From assembly GCA_028282465.1 (NCBI GenBank), contig JANQHX010000059.1:1-46114 (forward strand): a stretch of 46,114 nucleotides of DNA, written 5' to 3'. The position numbers and the translations under genes were made by a program. This DNA is from Gynuella sp. Its GTDB lineage: Bacteria > Pseudomonadota > Gammaproteobacteria > Pseudomonadales > Natronospirillaceae. The number at the start of each line of letters is the position of its first letter. Within the stretch, counting starts at the first letter, position 1. The notes beneath the pieces were generated by a model that saw nothing but the letters and a program-made list of their open reading frames with translations, made no database searches and was not told the DNA's origin. Below are positions 37,914 through 45,646 of this stretch, one piece after another.

Positions 37914-40900
37914 TTACACTGCAGCCAGTTCCGCGGCTTCTTCAACGTTAACAGATACTAAACGAGACACACCGGGCTCGTTCATGGTGACACCCATTAA
38001 ATCTTTTGCCATTTCCATAGCAATTTTATTATGGGTGATATAAATAAACTGTACATGCTCACTCATGGCATCCACCAGTCGAGCATAGCGTCCCACGTTG
38101 GCGTCATCCAACGGTGCATCCACTTCATCCAGCATACAGAATGGCGCAGGATTTAGTTTGAAAATAGAAAACACCAATGCAATAGCAGTCAGTGCTTTTT
38201 CACCACCTGAAAGCAGGTGAATGGTTGAATTCTTTTTCCCTGGTGGTCGAGCCATAATGGCAACCCCAGTGTCGAGCATGTCTTCACCGGTGAGTTCAAG
38301 ATAGGCATGACCACCCCCAAATACTTTAGGGAACAACTCTTGAACTCCGGCATTGATTTTATCAAAGGTTTCTTTGAAGCGAGATCGAGTCTCTTTATCA
38401 ATTTTTATAATGGCATTTTCCAGAGTAACAATGGCCTTTTCTAAATCTTCATTTTGAGCATCTAAGTACTCTTTTCTCTCTGACTGAATTTTGTATTCAT
38501 CAATGGCGGCAAGGTTAATGGCACCCAGTCGGGCAATTCGGTTTGCCAGAGATTGCAGCTCTTCTTCCCATTCCTGCTCAGACGCGTCTTCCGGTAAATT
38601 TTCCACCACAGTTTCTAAATCGAAGCTATCTTCAACTAATTGCTCTTTTAGGGTGGTTCGACGAGTAATAACGGCTTGCGCTTCCATTCTCACTGATTCT
38701 AATTGAGTACGAACATCCATGGCTTTCTGTTCTGACCCATGGCGGTCGCGATCCAATTCGCGCATTTTGCTGTCATAACCTTCCATGGCTTTGCGTGCAA
38801 CAGAAAGCTCTTCTTCAACAGCCAACCGAGCTTCCAATTTCTGTTCCAATTCCATCTGCATTTCATCAGAAGGGTTCGCGGCTTCTAATTGGCTCTCTAG
38901 CAACATTTCTCGCTTTTCAGTGAAACGATCTTTTTGCTGTTGCAGACGATCAATTGCCTGATTCAAGGAGTTGAGTTGGGACTTAAGAGTCTGCTCTTTG
39001 AGCTGAAGATTATGTGCTTGATCTTTCGCCTGTCTTGCGGCGTCTCTGGCATCGTCAACAGCCATACGTAGGCTGTCTTTCTCACCCACCAAGGCTTCCC
39101 GCTCATCAACGCCCTCTTCCATGGCATCCAAGGCTTCCTGTAGCTCTTCTCGGGCTTGGGCTAAGCTTTCTCGTTCGCCATCTCTGTGCATTTCCTGTTC
39201 AGAAATTTCTGAATTTACTCGCTCCCGTCGCTGATTCAATTGGTCTACCTGAACTTGTTTACCACTTAACTGTGACTTAACTTCAGCGTATTCCCGAGAC
39301 GACTGATTCCACTCTTGCTGGGCGCTTCGCTGCTGTTCTTCCAAACTTTGAACGCGCATGGCAACCACTTCAGTGTCCACTTCAATTTCTTCTTCTTGAG
39401 CTTCTAATTCATCCAGTTCAAGCTCAAGGTCTTCTAGCTCTTGCTGTCGACTGAGTATGCCGGCTTCACCATTTTCATCACGATTCACTCGCAGCCAGTT
39501 TTTCCCAAGCCAGATGCCGTCTTTGGTGATTACGCTCTCAGAGTCGGCCAGTGATTCACGAATCGCCAACGCTTGATCCAAGGTTTCGACACATCTGACC
39601 GAGGCTAACCAGTGACTCAAATCGAAATCCGTGTCCACCTTGGAAATGAGATAATTAGCATGATTGTTCACTGGAGAACCTTTTACTACTAAGTCCAGCA
39701 AACCCGATTCAAAACGGGATATAGAGGGCACTGTGCGTGCTAAATCGTCAACACAAACCGCTTGCAGGTATCTGCCCATCACAGTTTCAACAGCTTTATT
39801 CCAACCACCAGTGACATGAATATGAGCAGCAAGTCGTTCATTATGCTGCAACTGATGGCTTTCTAACCAACGTTGTACACCACCTGCTGCTTCACCCATT
39901 GCCGCCTGCTGCAGGGCTTCTAGGGTTGCTTTCCGACCACGCTTTTCCGTTGCTAGCCTTTTGGATTCCTGAAGCTGATGGCGTTTGGTTTCCAGCTCTT
40001 GCTTGGCTTGTTCATACTGTTCATTTAAATCATCCAAGCTACCTTGTTTTTCCTCCAAGGTCATTTCCAGCTCATCCGTTCGAATCAACAGCTCTTCGAT
40101 GAGTTCAGACTCAGGATCATCTGCGATGGTGTCTCGTTCGGCGTAGAGTTCTTGAAGGCGACGATTGGCCCGCTCAAGCACCTGCTCTAGATGCTGAATT
40201 CGAGACTGCGCGACCTCTGCCACACGCTTAGGTCCAGCCGCATCAGCGTTAAAGCTTTCCCATTTTTGCTGCCAGCTTTGTTGCGCTTCTTCTTTGGCCA
40301 ACAATTGCCCTTGGGCCATTTCATCGGCTTCAGCAGCCATTTCAAGGTCAGGCCCCATTATGGCTAGCTGTTCTTCTATTTCTTCTAAACGAGCCTGATC
40401 ATTGTCCATTTCCTTTTGAACTTCAGCATTGTTTCTATCCAGTTCGAGAAGTTCTGTCTGCATCTGCGCAGCTTTCTCTTTTTCGAACTGCATACTTTGC
40501 TCGAACCGCGCGATTTCACTACCGATCTCATAAAAGCGTGCCTGAACCTTGTTGAACGCTTCGGTGGTTTCAGAGTTTTGGTCTCTGAGTTCTTCTACCT
40601 GGGCATCAATATGCCTTTGTTCTGCAATGTGTTTTTCGTAAAGCGTTTCAAACTCTGCAATTTTAAGCTCCATGCCCTTGGCTTCGTTGTCTAAACGTTG
40701 CCACCTCAAAGCAGCCAATTGAGCCTTTTTGATTCGTTCTTCTTTTTTAAATTCTGTGTACTTTTCAGCGGCTTGCGCCTGACGGTGTAAGGTTTGAAGT
40801 TGGCGTTCCAGCTCGTCTCTTATATCAGTCAGTCGCTCCAGGTTTTCTCTGGTGCGACGCATTCTAGATTCGGTTTCCTTGCGGCGCTCCTTGTACTTAG

Positions 40901-41411
40901 AAATACCCGCCGCTTCTTCAATAAATACTCGCAGTTCCTCTGGCTTGGCTTCGATCAGTTTCGAGATCATCCCCTGTTCAATAATGGCATATGAACGGGG
41001 GCCCATCCCGGTGCCTAGAAACAGGTCGGTAATGTCTTTACGGCGGCATTTGGTGCCATTCAGAAAATAGTGAGACTGGCCATCACGGGTGACTCGGCGT
41101 TTTACAGAAATTTCATTGTAAGCAGCGAACTCACCAGGCGCTTTACCTGAGGTGTTGTCGAAGATTAACTCAACAGAGCATTGACCCACCGGTTTGCGAT
41201 GATTTGAGCCGTTGAAAATAACATCGGTCATGGACTCGCCACGAAGGTGCTTTGCCGAAGATTCACCCATTACCCAACGAACCGCGTCAATGGTATTAGA
41301 TTTTCCGCACCCATTTGGGCCAACAATGGCCGTCATATTTGAAGGGAAAGGAATACTGGTAGGATCAACAAACGATTTAAACCCCGCCAGTTTAATACTT
41401 TTTAGACGCAT
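37914..41411 (-). CDS. smc: Chromosome segregation ATPase SMC
   Basis: 1165 residues from ATG 41411 (MRLKSIKLAGFKSFVD). Walker A GPNGCGKSN is at residues 31-39; long coiled coils flank a hinge at about 510-660; the C-terminal head has the signature LSGGEKALTAIALV and Walker B CMLDEVDAPLDD. Condenses and organises the chromosome with ScpAB. The frame opens at TTG 41429, but SMC proteins begin at MRLK, and GGGGAAG lies upstream of ATG 41411. First gene of smc-zipA-ligA. Confidence 0.97.
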   Translation of the reverse strand: MRLKSIKLAGFKSFVDPTSIPFPSNMTAIVGPNGCGKSNTIDAVRWVMGESSAKHLRGESMTDVIFNGSNHRKPVGQCSVELIFDNTSGKAPGEFAAYNEISVKRRVTRDGQSHYFLNGTKCRRKDITDLFLGTGMGPRSYAIIEQGMISKLIEAKPEELRVFIEEAAGISKYKERRKETESRMRRTRENLERLTDIRDELERQLQTLHRQAQAAEKYTEFKKEERIKKAQLAALRWQRLDNEAKGMELKIAEFETLYEKHIAEQRHIDAQVEELRDQNSETTEAFNKVQARFYEIGSEIARFEQSMQFEKEKAAQMQTELLELDRNNAEVQKEMDNDQARLEEIEEQLAIMGPDLEMAAEADEMAQGQLLAKEEAQQSWQQKWESFNADAAGPKRVAEVAQSRIQHLEQVLERANRRLQELYAERDTIADDPESELIEELLIRTDELEMTLEEKQGSLDDLNEQYEQAKQELETKRHQLQESKRLATEKRGRKATLEALQQAAMGEAAGGVQRWLESHQLQHNERLAAHIHVTGGWNKAVETVMGRYLQAVCVDDLARTVPSISRFESGLLDLVVKGSPVNNHANYLISKVDTDFDLSHWLASVRCVETLDQALAIRESLADSESVITKDGIWLGKNWLRVNRDENGEAGILSRQQELEDLELELDELEAQEEEIEVDTEVVAMRVQSLEEQQRSAQQEWNQSSREYAEVKSQLSGKQVQVDQLNQRRERVNSEISEQEMHRDGERESLAQAREELQEALDAMEEGVDEREALVGEKDSLRMAVDDARDAARQAKDQAHNLQLKEQTLKSQLNSLNQAIDRLQQQKDRFTEKREMLLESQLEAANPSDEMQMELEQKLEARLAVEEELSVARKAMEGYDSKMRELDRDRHGSEQKAMDVRTQLESVRMEAQAVITRRTTLKEQLVEDSFDLETVVENLPEDASEQEWEEELQSLANRIARLGAINLAAIDEYKIQSERKEYLDAQNEDLEKAIVTLENAIIKIDKETRSRFKETFDKINAGVQELFPKVFGGGHAYLELTGEDMLDTGVAIMARPPGKKNSTIHLLSGGEKALTAIALVFSIFKLNPAPFCMLDEVDAPLDDANVGRYARLVDAMSEHVQFIYITHNKIAMEMAKDLMGVTMNEPGVSRLVSVNVEEAAELAAV

Positions 41412-41625
41412 AGAAGGTGGCTTCCCCAATCCCTTTCGATGTTACTGATGGCTCTGACTATTTTTATGTTGGGTCGATCCCATGTTTCGGTCAGATATCC
41501 GGTCGATTGTAGCGACTTTAGTACAGTGACGAAACACGGAAAAATGCATTAGAAAGGGATTTTTATTAATGGCGGCAAGGAGTTAGCGATTCAATGCGCA
41601 CTTTGGATGAGAGTTCAATCAAAAC

Positions 41626-41656
41626 CATTGACCAGCCCAATTCAGACTGGTCAATG
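41626..41656 (-). terminator. Intrinsic terminator after the ABC-F gene
   Basis: CATTGACCAG (41626-41635) and CTGGTCAATG (41647-41656) are a perfect 10-bp inverted repeat with an 11-base loop. On the minus strand it is followed by GTTTTGATTG. It begins six bases after the ABC-F stop and separates it from smc. Confidence 0.75.
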
Positions 41657-41661
41657 TATCG

Positions 41662-43389
41662 TCACTCACTTTCAAGCTTAAGCCAAAGTGCATCTAGCTC
41701 TTGCTGCCATCGCTTTTGTTTTTCAAGTTTTTGGTATTTGGGTTTGAGGGATTTATCCGTCGACAGTAGCTTTTCCAGCTCATCTATCCGAATCAGCATT
41801 GCCTCTTCTGTATTTGGGCCAGTAGTGACCGACCCAGTATTGGAAGACGTCGTTGAATGTTTATTGAGTTTTGAATCACTGAGCTGATCGTAAAACTCAT
41901 CTAATGAATAAATTTCGATCAACTGATTTTGTCTTATCACCCAGAAACGGTTGGCAACGGTTTCAAGAAAAAATCTGTCGTGACTGGTCATAAGCAAGGT
42001 AGCTCGGCTGTCCAGCAATCTCTGTTCTAGCTGCTCCCGTCCCTCCAAATCTATATGGTTAGTGGGCTCGTCCAAAATCAACAGGTTAGGTTGTTTGAGT
42101 CGGATGAGCATAAACATCATTCGAGCTTTTTCACCGCCACTCAAGGAATTAACCGCTTGATCGAAGTCTTGGTAAGCCACCCCAGCTCCGATCAACACCT
42201 TTTTAATGTCCTCGTCGTTGGCATCGCACCGAACACGCAACCATTCCGAACGGGACAGGGGTTTATTGAATTGCTCTAATTCCTGATCGTAGTAGAGCAA
42301 ATCAACATTCGGATTAAACCGAATACTCGAGTCAGTATTTGACTCGAATGCTTCAATCATTCTGTTGATGGATGTGGACTTACCCGTTCCATTCTCCCCA
42401 AGTAACGCGACACGATCCCCTGGCTTGAGCACTAAATGCTCACAAGAGACCAATAATTGGTCAGTATTGGGAAGGTTCACCTGCATGTCTTCCAGGGTTA
42501 ACACGGTTTTGGTGCTTAGCCCCTGAGATTGAAGATTTAAGGACAAACCACTGCCTCTTGTTACTTGAGTTTTCTGGTCATCGAGTTTGTCTGCTCGTTT
42601 CTCCATGCTTTTGGCTTTACGAGACATTTTAGGGTTATCAAAGGTTTTTCCCCATTGGGCAAGACGCTTGGCACTGGCTCTGACCCGAGCGATTTCCTTT
42701 TCCTCAAGTTCTCGTCTGGCAGCGGATACTTCATCATGTTCTCGTAATGCTTCCTTAGCTTGGCTAAATGGCAAATCGAACTCATAACTTCGTAGGTCTC
42801 TAAGAAATACCGTTTGATTACAGCATGTGTTGAGTAGGTTACGATCGTGAGAGATCATCAAAAAAGCTAATCCCTTCTGATTCAGTAAATAGTTTGTGAG
42901 GCAAGACATGGCTTTCACGTCCATATGGTTGCCTGGTTCATCCATCAATAATAACTCTGGCTCTAACAACATAGCCCGAGCCAGCAACACTAGGTTTTGC
43001 TGTCCGCCACTTAACTGTGCGACAGGGATATCGTATTGCTCAACATGAAAGCCCAGCTCAGGTAGCAAACAATGTACTCGGTATAGTTCGAGCTCTCGGC
43101 AGTCTTCTGGCAACACAGCTGCAACCGCCTGCTCCATGGTTAACTGGCGAATATGATCGGGTACAAACTGTTCAACATTACCAATTTGAAGACCCTTAGG
43201 ATGAATAACCTCTCCGGCGTCCGGTTCTAATTGCTTATTGATCAACGCCAATAGAGTGCTTTTGCCACAACCGTTATGACCGACTAGCCCAATTCGGCTG
43301 TTGCTGTTTATAGATAGATTTAACCCCACAAACAAAGACTTGGTTTGTTGTGTATAAGAAAGATTTTTGACTTGTAGTAGAGAACCCAT
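41662..43389 (-). CDS. ABC-F family ATPase, translation-factor or ribosome-protection type
   Basis: 575 residues from ATG 43389 (MGSLLQVKNLSYT), which has AAGGA seven bases upstream; the frame also opens at ATG 43407. Two ABC domains, no membrane spans: Walker A GHNGCGKS, signature LSGGQ, then DEPGNHMD in the first; GENGTGKS, LSGGEKARM and LDEPTNHID in the second. The charged linker at about 215-300 would be the arm entering the ribosome. The first domain has Gly instead of the usual Thr in DEPTNH. C-terminal coiled tail. ABC-F proteins act on ribosomes as translation factors or antibiotic-protection factors; the leader ORF upstream favours regulated protection. The specific drug cannot be told. 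Confidence 0.85.
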   Translation of the reverse strand: MGSLLQVKNLSYTQQTKSLFVGLNLSINSNSRIGLVGHNGCGKSTLLALINKQLEPDAGEVIHPKGLQIGNVEQFVPDHIRQLTMEQAVAAVLPEDCRELELYRVHCLLPELGFHVEQYDIPVAQLSGGQQNLVLLARAMLLEPELLLMDEPGNHMDVKAMSCLTNYLLNQKGLAFLMISHDRNLLNTCCNQTVFLRDLRSYEFDLPFSQAKEALREHDEVSAARRELEEKEIARVRASAKRLAQWGKTFDNPKMSRKAKSMEKRADKLDDQKTQVTRGSGLSLNLQSQGLSTKTVLTLEDMQVNLPNTDQLLVSCEHLVLKPGDRVALLGENGTGKSTSINRMIEAFESNTDSSIRFNPNVDLLYYDQELEQFNKPLSRSEWLRVRCDANDEDIKKVLIGAGVAYQDFDQAVNSLSGGEKARMMFMLIRLKQPNLLILDEPTNHIDLEGREQLEQRLLDSRATLLMTSHDRFFLETVANRFWVIRQNQLIEIYSLDEFYDQLSDSKLNKHSTTSSNTGSVTTGPNTEEAMLIRIDELEKLLSTDKSLKPKYQKLEKQKRWQQELDALWLKLESE

Positions 43390-43390
43390 G

Positions 43391-43512
43391 GTCCAGTCCT
43401 TATGCATAATTTGAATTTATGCGCAGACCGACCGAACGGATCAGTAGGAAAGTGCTTTTACAAGCTTTAAATGACCAGTCCGGAGCCTACGCTTGAAGCG
43501 AAAGGGACTGGT
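43391..43512 (-). promoter_or_regulatory. Alternative-pairing leader structure of the ABC-F gene
   Basis: Three arms on the minus strand: A ACCAGTCC (43512-43505, inside the leader ORF), B GGACTGGT (43481-43474, after the leader stop) and C GGACTGG (43399-43393, overlapping the AAGGA ribosome-binding site of the ABC-F gene). A pairs with B (8 bp) or with C (7 bp), but not with both. A nested CGC/GCG stem lies in the A-B loop. This is the geometry of translation attenuation; direction of the switch is not settled by sequence alone. Confidence 0.6.
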
Positions 43513-43576
43513 GAGCAACTCCAGAAAGAACTTGGGTAGTGCCGAGATAAACTCGAGCAATGCTACACAAAGACAT
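43487..43576 (-). CDS. 29-codon leader peptide upstream of ABC-F
   Basis: ATG 43576 with AAGGAGG eight bases upstream, the strongest ribosome-binding site in this part of the window. The peptide starts MSLCSIARVYLGTTQ, ends SLSLQA, stop at 43487-43489. Codons 22-24 (His-Gln-Ser) contain pairing arm A. Small well-translated ORFs placed before ABC-F or erm genes act by ribosome stalling or read-through sensing; that is the proposed role here. It has no similarity to a leader I know. Confidence 0.65.
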   Translation of the reverse strand: MSLCSIARVYLGTTQVLSGVAHQSLSLQA

Positions 43577-43619
43577 AATGAGGCCCTCCTTTTGGTTAGT
43601 TGAATTTACTTCGAGCATA

Positions 43620-43748
43620 TTAGCCTGCTTTTTTGGTGAGGCCAAGTTGCTGTGAAAAGTTTAAGGCATCTTGGGGTGACACTACTTTACTCCAACTAAC
43701 CCAAAGGTGCGGATCTTGATAGACCGACCCGGCTTCTATGAACGAAAT
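43620..43748 (-). pseudogene. C-terminal remnant of a truncated gene
   Basis: In the frame directly after the stop of the HEPN-like gene (TAG 43749), the sequence reads SFIEAGSVYQDPHLW, then SWSKVVSPQDALNFSQQLG, ending at TAA 43620. The composition looks like a natural protein C-terminus, but there is no start and only about 42 codons. It was probably cut when the AT-rich genes upstream arrived. The family is not recognised. It ends 44 bases before the ABC-F leader start. Confidence 0.5.
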
Positions 43749-44489
43749 CTAATTCGTTTGTTTAATTTCATTTTCCAAAATAGACAAAAATTCCTCTTTT
43801 GAAATTAATGTGTAGTAAAAATCTCCCATCAATTGATTTACTTTAAGCAAATAGGCAAAGATGTTAAGTTCGTCGACGCTTGAAGAGGTAGTCAATTGCT
43901 CTGAAAAACTCAAAGGTAGACCATTTCCTACTAATAGTACTTCTATTTTCGAAATTTGAAGGTCAATATATGTAGATGCAGCAATTTCAAAATTGCTTGA
44001 GCATTTGTAATAAAAGCTGACGTCACTAATACTACGAATTTTATAAAGAAATTTATCACCGAGCGAAATAAAAGCTGTTACTAAGTCATAATAAACATGA
44101 ACGTCTTCAAGCTTTGGTATTTCATAATGATGCTCGAGTCTGTTTCTAAATTTGTTTAAACGATCTAATGAATTTGCACTAAATATTCCAGACTTTTTAA
44201 AAAACCCAAGCTTCTTATCAATACCAAGACGCTTTTCTCTGTAAAACCTGCTTAAGCCCAAAATACTTAATAGATAGTCAAGCTCACAATCCATTGCTCT
44301 TTTTAAGTTTCCTGTAGCGTTTACAAGTCTATGCGAATCAATAGTGCCATCTAGGTCATTCTTTGCATATCCAAGAAAATCGCGAGGTGTTTGTTCAAAT
44401 GTAGGAAAGTTGAATTCAATTCCACCTCCATCACATGGATCTATAGCATCAATATACTTATTAAAAAACTGAAATATTTCTGATTTCAC
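43749..44489 (-). CDS. HEPN-like protein, unknown function
   Basis: 246 residues, soluble, helical. FRNRLEHHYEIP at about 114-125 contains an R-x4-H motif (Arg115, His120) typical of HEPN-fold ribonucleases and nucleotide-binding proteins, in the usual context of a helix rich in Asn and Leu followed by an aromatic. Start GTG 44489 with AAGGA nine bases upstream. AT-rich, unlike the housekeeping neighbours, and flanked by a truncated gene, so it was probably acquired. No partner nucleotidyltransferase gene is next to it. A stress, defence or toxin role is possible; the HEPN call itself is by motif only. Confidence 0.55.
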   Translation of the reverse strand: MKSEIFQFFNKYIDAIDPCDGGGIEFNFPTFEQTPRDFLGYAKNDLDGTIDSHRLVNATGNLKRAMDCELDYLLSILGLSRFYREKRLGIDKKLGFFKKSGIFSANSLDRLNKFRNRLEHHYEIPKLEDVHVYYDLVTAFISLGDKFLYKIRSISDVSFYYKCSSNFEIAASTYIDLQISKIEVLLVGNGLPLSFSEQLTTSSSVDELNIFAYLLKVNQLMGDFYYTLISKEEFLSILENEIKQTN

Positions 44490-44640
44490 GCTTAATGGTC
44501 CTTGTCGATTTAACGGCCACTACATGCGTGAATCTAGTTTTGAGATCCAACGACAGTTAAATCTGCTAGCAACACATTGGCGAACGTGACTGCACTCGTT
44601 ATTCTATTATCACATCAATAAAAATAGACCAGCATAAGAA
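44490..44640. other. Spacer with 8-bp inverted repeat GATTTAAC / GTTAAATC
   Basis: Arms at 44507-44514 and 44556-44563, 57 bases in total. The ends match the RYYYAAC / GTTRRRY core pattern of integron attC sites, but the inner arms expected of attC do not pair by eye. It lies 18 bases upstream of the HEPN-like start. Confidence 0.4.
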
Positions 44641-44949
44641 TTAATTGAAGTCCTGATACATATATCGAATTGCCACATGGTCTTTTTCAGGGCATTCACT
44701 TATGCTTATTTTAATTTCTGATCCTGTAGTCGCAGCTGCTAACAACATTGAAAACCATGCTTTTTTTGTTTCGTTATTTAAATCAAAATAAAAATATTTG
44801 CTGCTTGAGCATCTATCATTATCTATCCGAAAGTGAACTCTTTCTGGGGAGGTCGGGTATATTCTCTTGACCTGCCCGGTTACCGTGAAGGGATCTGCAA
44901 AGACCAAGCTTGAAATAAGAGTTAGCAAGACAAATAATACTTTTTTCAT
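44641..44949 (-). CDS. Small secreted protein, unknown family (copy 2)
   Basis: 102 residues from ATG 44949, which has GGAG five bases upstream; the frame stays open to 45024 but the signal peptide (MKKVLFVLLTLISSLVFA|DP) defines the start. The mature part has two cysteines and the pattern VHFRID ... AWFSMLLAAATTGSEIKISI ... IRYMY, which parallels the neighbouring 113-residue protein. Likely periplasmic or secreted, beta-rich. Such small paralogous exported proteins are frequent in accessory pockets of marine gammaproteobacteria. Function unknown. Confidence 0.65.
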   Translation of the reverse strand: MKKVLFVLLTLISSLVFADPFTVTGQVKRIYPTSPERVHFRIDNDRCSSSKYFYFDLNNETKKAWFSMLLAAATTGSEIKISISECPEKDHVAIRYMYQDFN

Positions 44950-44997
44950 ATTTTCTCCATTATGTACCACGTAGTTTCGAATATTAGTAAAGCACCA

Positions 44998-45051
44998 GCT
45001 TTTAGCGAACAATTTCACAGGCATGCAGCACTATTGATTTGGGCTAAAAGC
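44998..45051. repeat. 9-bp inverted repeat between the two secreted-protein genes
   Basis: GCTTTTAGC (44998-45006) and GCTAAAAGC (45043-45051) are perfect arms around 36 bases. There is no T-run suited to a terminator. It could be a recombination site remnant or an RNA stem. Confidence 0.5.
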
Positions 45052-45062
45052 GTTTCTTATAT

Positions 45063-45404
45063 TTATTGTTCGATAAAAATATCTCTAATTATACAACGTG
45101 TACCATCATAATATGTTTCAGAATCATTTAACTGAACTGATATGGTCTTACCAGAAATAAATGCAGCTAGAGCAGCGCTAACCAAATGCTCATCGCTTTT
45201 TTTAATAGCAGCATGGATAGGATCACAGTTCTCTGCACTAAAGCCGCCTTCAATTCTTATTTGGACGATATCACTATGATTAGTTCCCCAAATACTGTTT
45301 GAACCAGAAAACCCCATCCGAGTGATTAACCCAGTGTTTGTTGCTAACGCAGCGGTTGATAAAAAGGGAATGAATAAAACCCAAAGTATTTTTCCTGTTT
45401 TCAT
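45063..45404 (-). CDS. Small secreted protein, unknown family (copy 1)
   Basis: 113 residues, signal peptide about 1-21 (LSTAALA|TNT), ATG 45404 with GGAG five bases upstream. The mature part (IVQIRIEGGF ... SAALAAFISGKTISVQL ... CIIRDIFI) follows the same order of elements as the adjacent 102-residue protein, and the ribosome-binding context (TGGAGAAA) is shared. The two are probably old tandem duplicates. Exported, with two cysteines. Function unknown. Confidence 0.7.
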   Translation of the reverse strand: MKTGKILWVLFIPFLSTAALATNTGLITRMGFSGSNSIWGTNHSDIVQIRIEGGFSAENCDPIHAAIKKSDEHLVSAALAAFISGKTISVQLNDSETYYDGTRCIIRDIFIEQ

Positions 45405-45446
45405 TGTTTCTCCATGAAAATATGATGTTTCAATAAAGGGTTACAC

Positions 45447-45462
45447 AACGCTGAACAGCGTT
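45447..45462. repeat. Short perfect palindrome AACGCTG-AA-CAGCGTT
   Basis: Arms of seven bases around two bases, 43 bases upstream of the 113-residue protein gene. It may be an operator or part of an attC-like stem. The rest of 45405-45590 is AT-rich and holds no credible ORF. Confidence 0.45.
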
Positions 45463-45582
45463 TATGTCGACCTTGGTACTAAGTGCATGGCTTGAATTAG
45501 CTTATATAATATGCCCACTTGGTAAGGCTTGTTATATTAATTGGGAGTGCTTACAAATACATGTCTTACATCAGCTTAGCCT

Positions 45583-45615
45583 AAAACAAAAAAAGGCGAG
45601 TCATAACTCGCCTTT
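45583..45615 (-). terminator. Intrinsic terminator after ccmI
   Basis: AAAGGCGAGT (45592-45601), CATA loop, ACTCGCCTTT (45606-45615): a perfect 10-bp stem. On the minus strand it is followed by a T-rich run (TTTTGTTTT). It lies 32 bases after the ccmI stop. Confidence 0.9.
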
Positions 45616-45646
45616 TAAAGTGTTATTGTTTTGGTCACATTACTAC

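Noticed and set aside
41429-41429. SMC start at TTG 41429
   Set aside because: SMC proteins begin at MRLK; ATG 41411 has an upstream GGGGAAG and matches family length.
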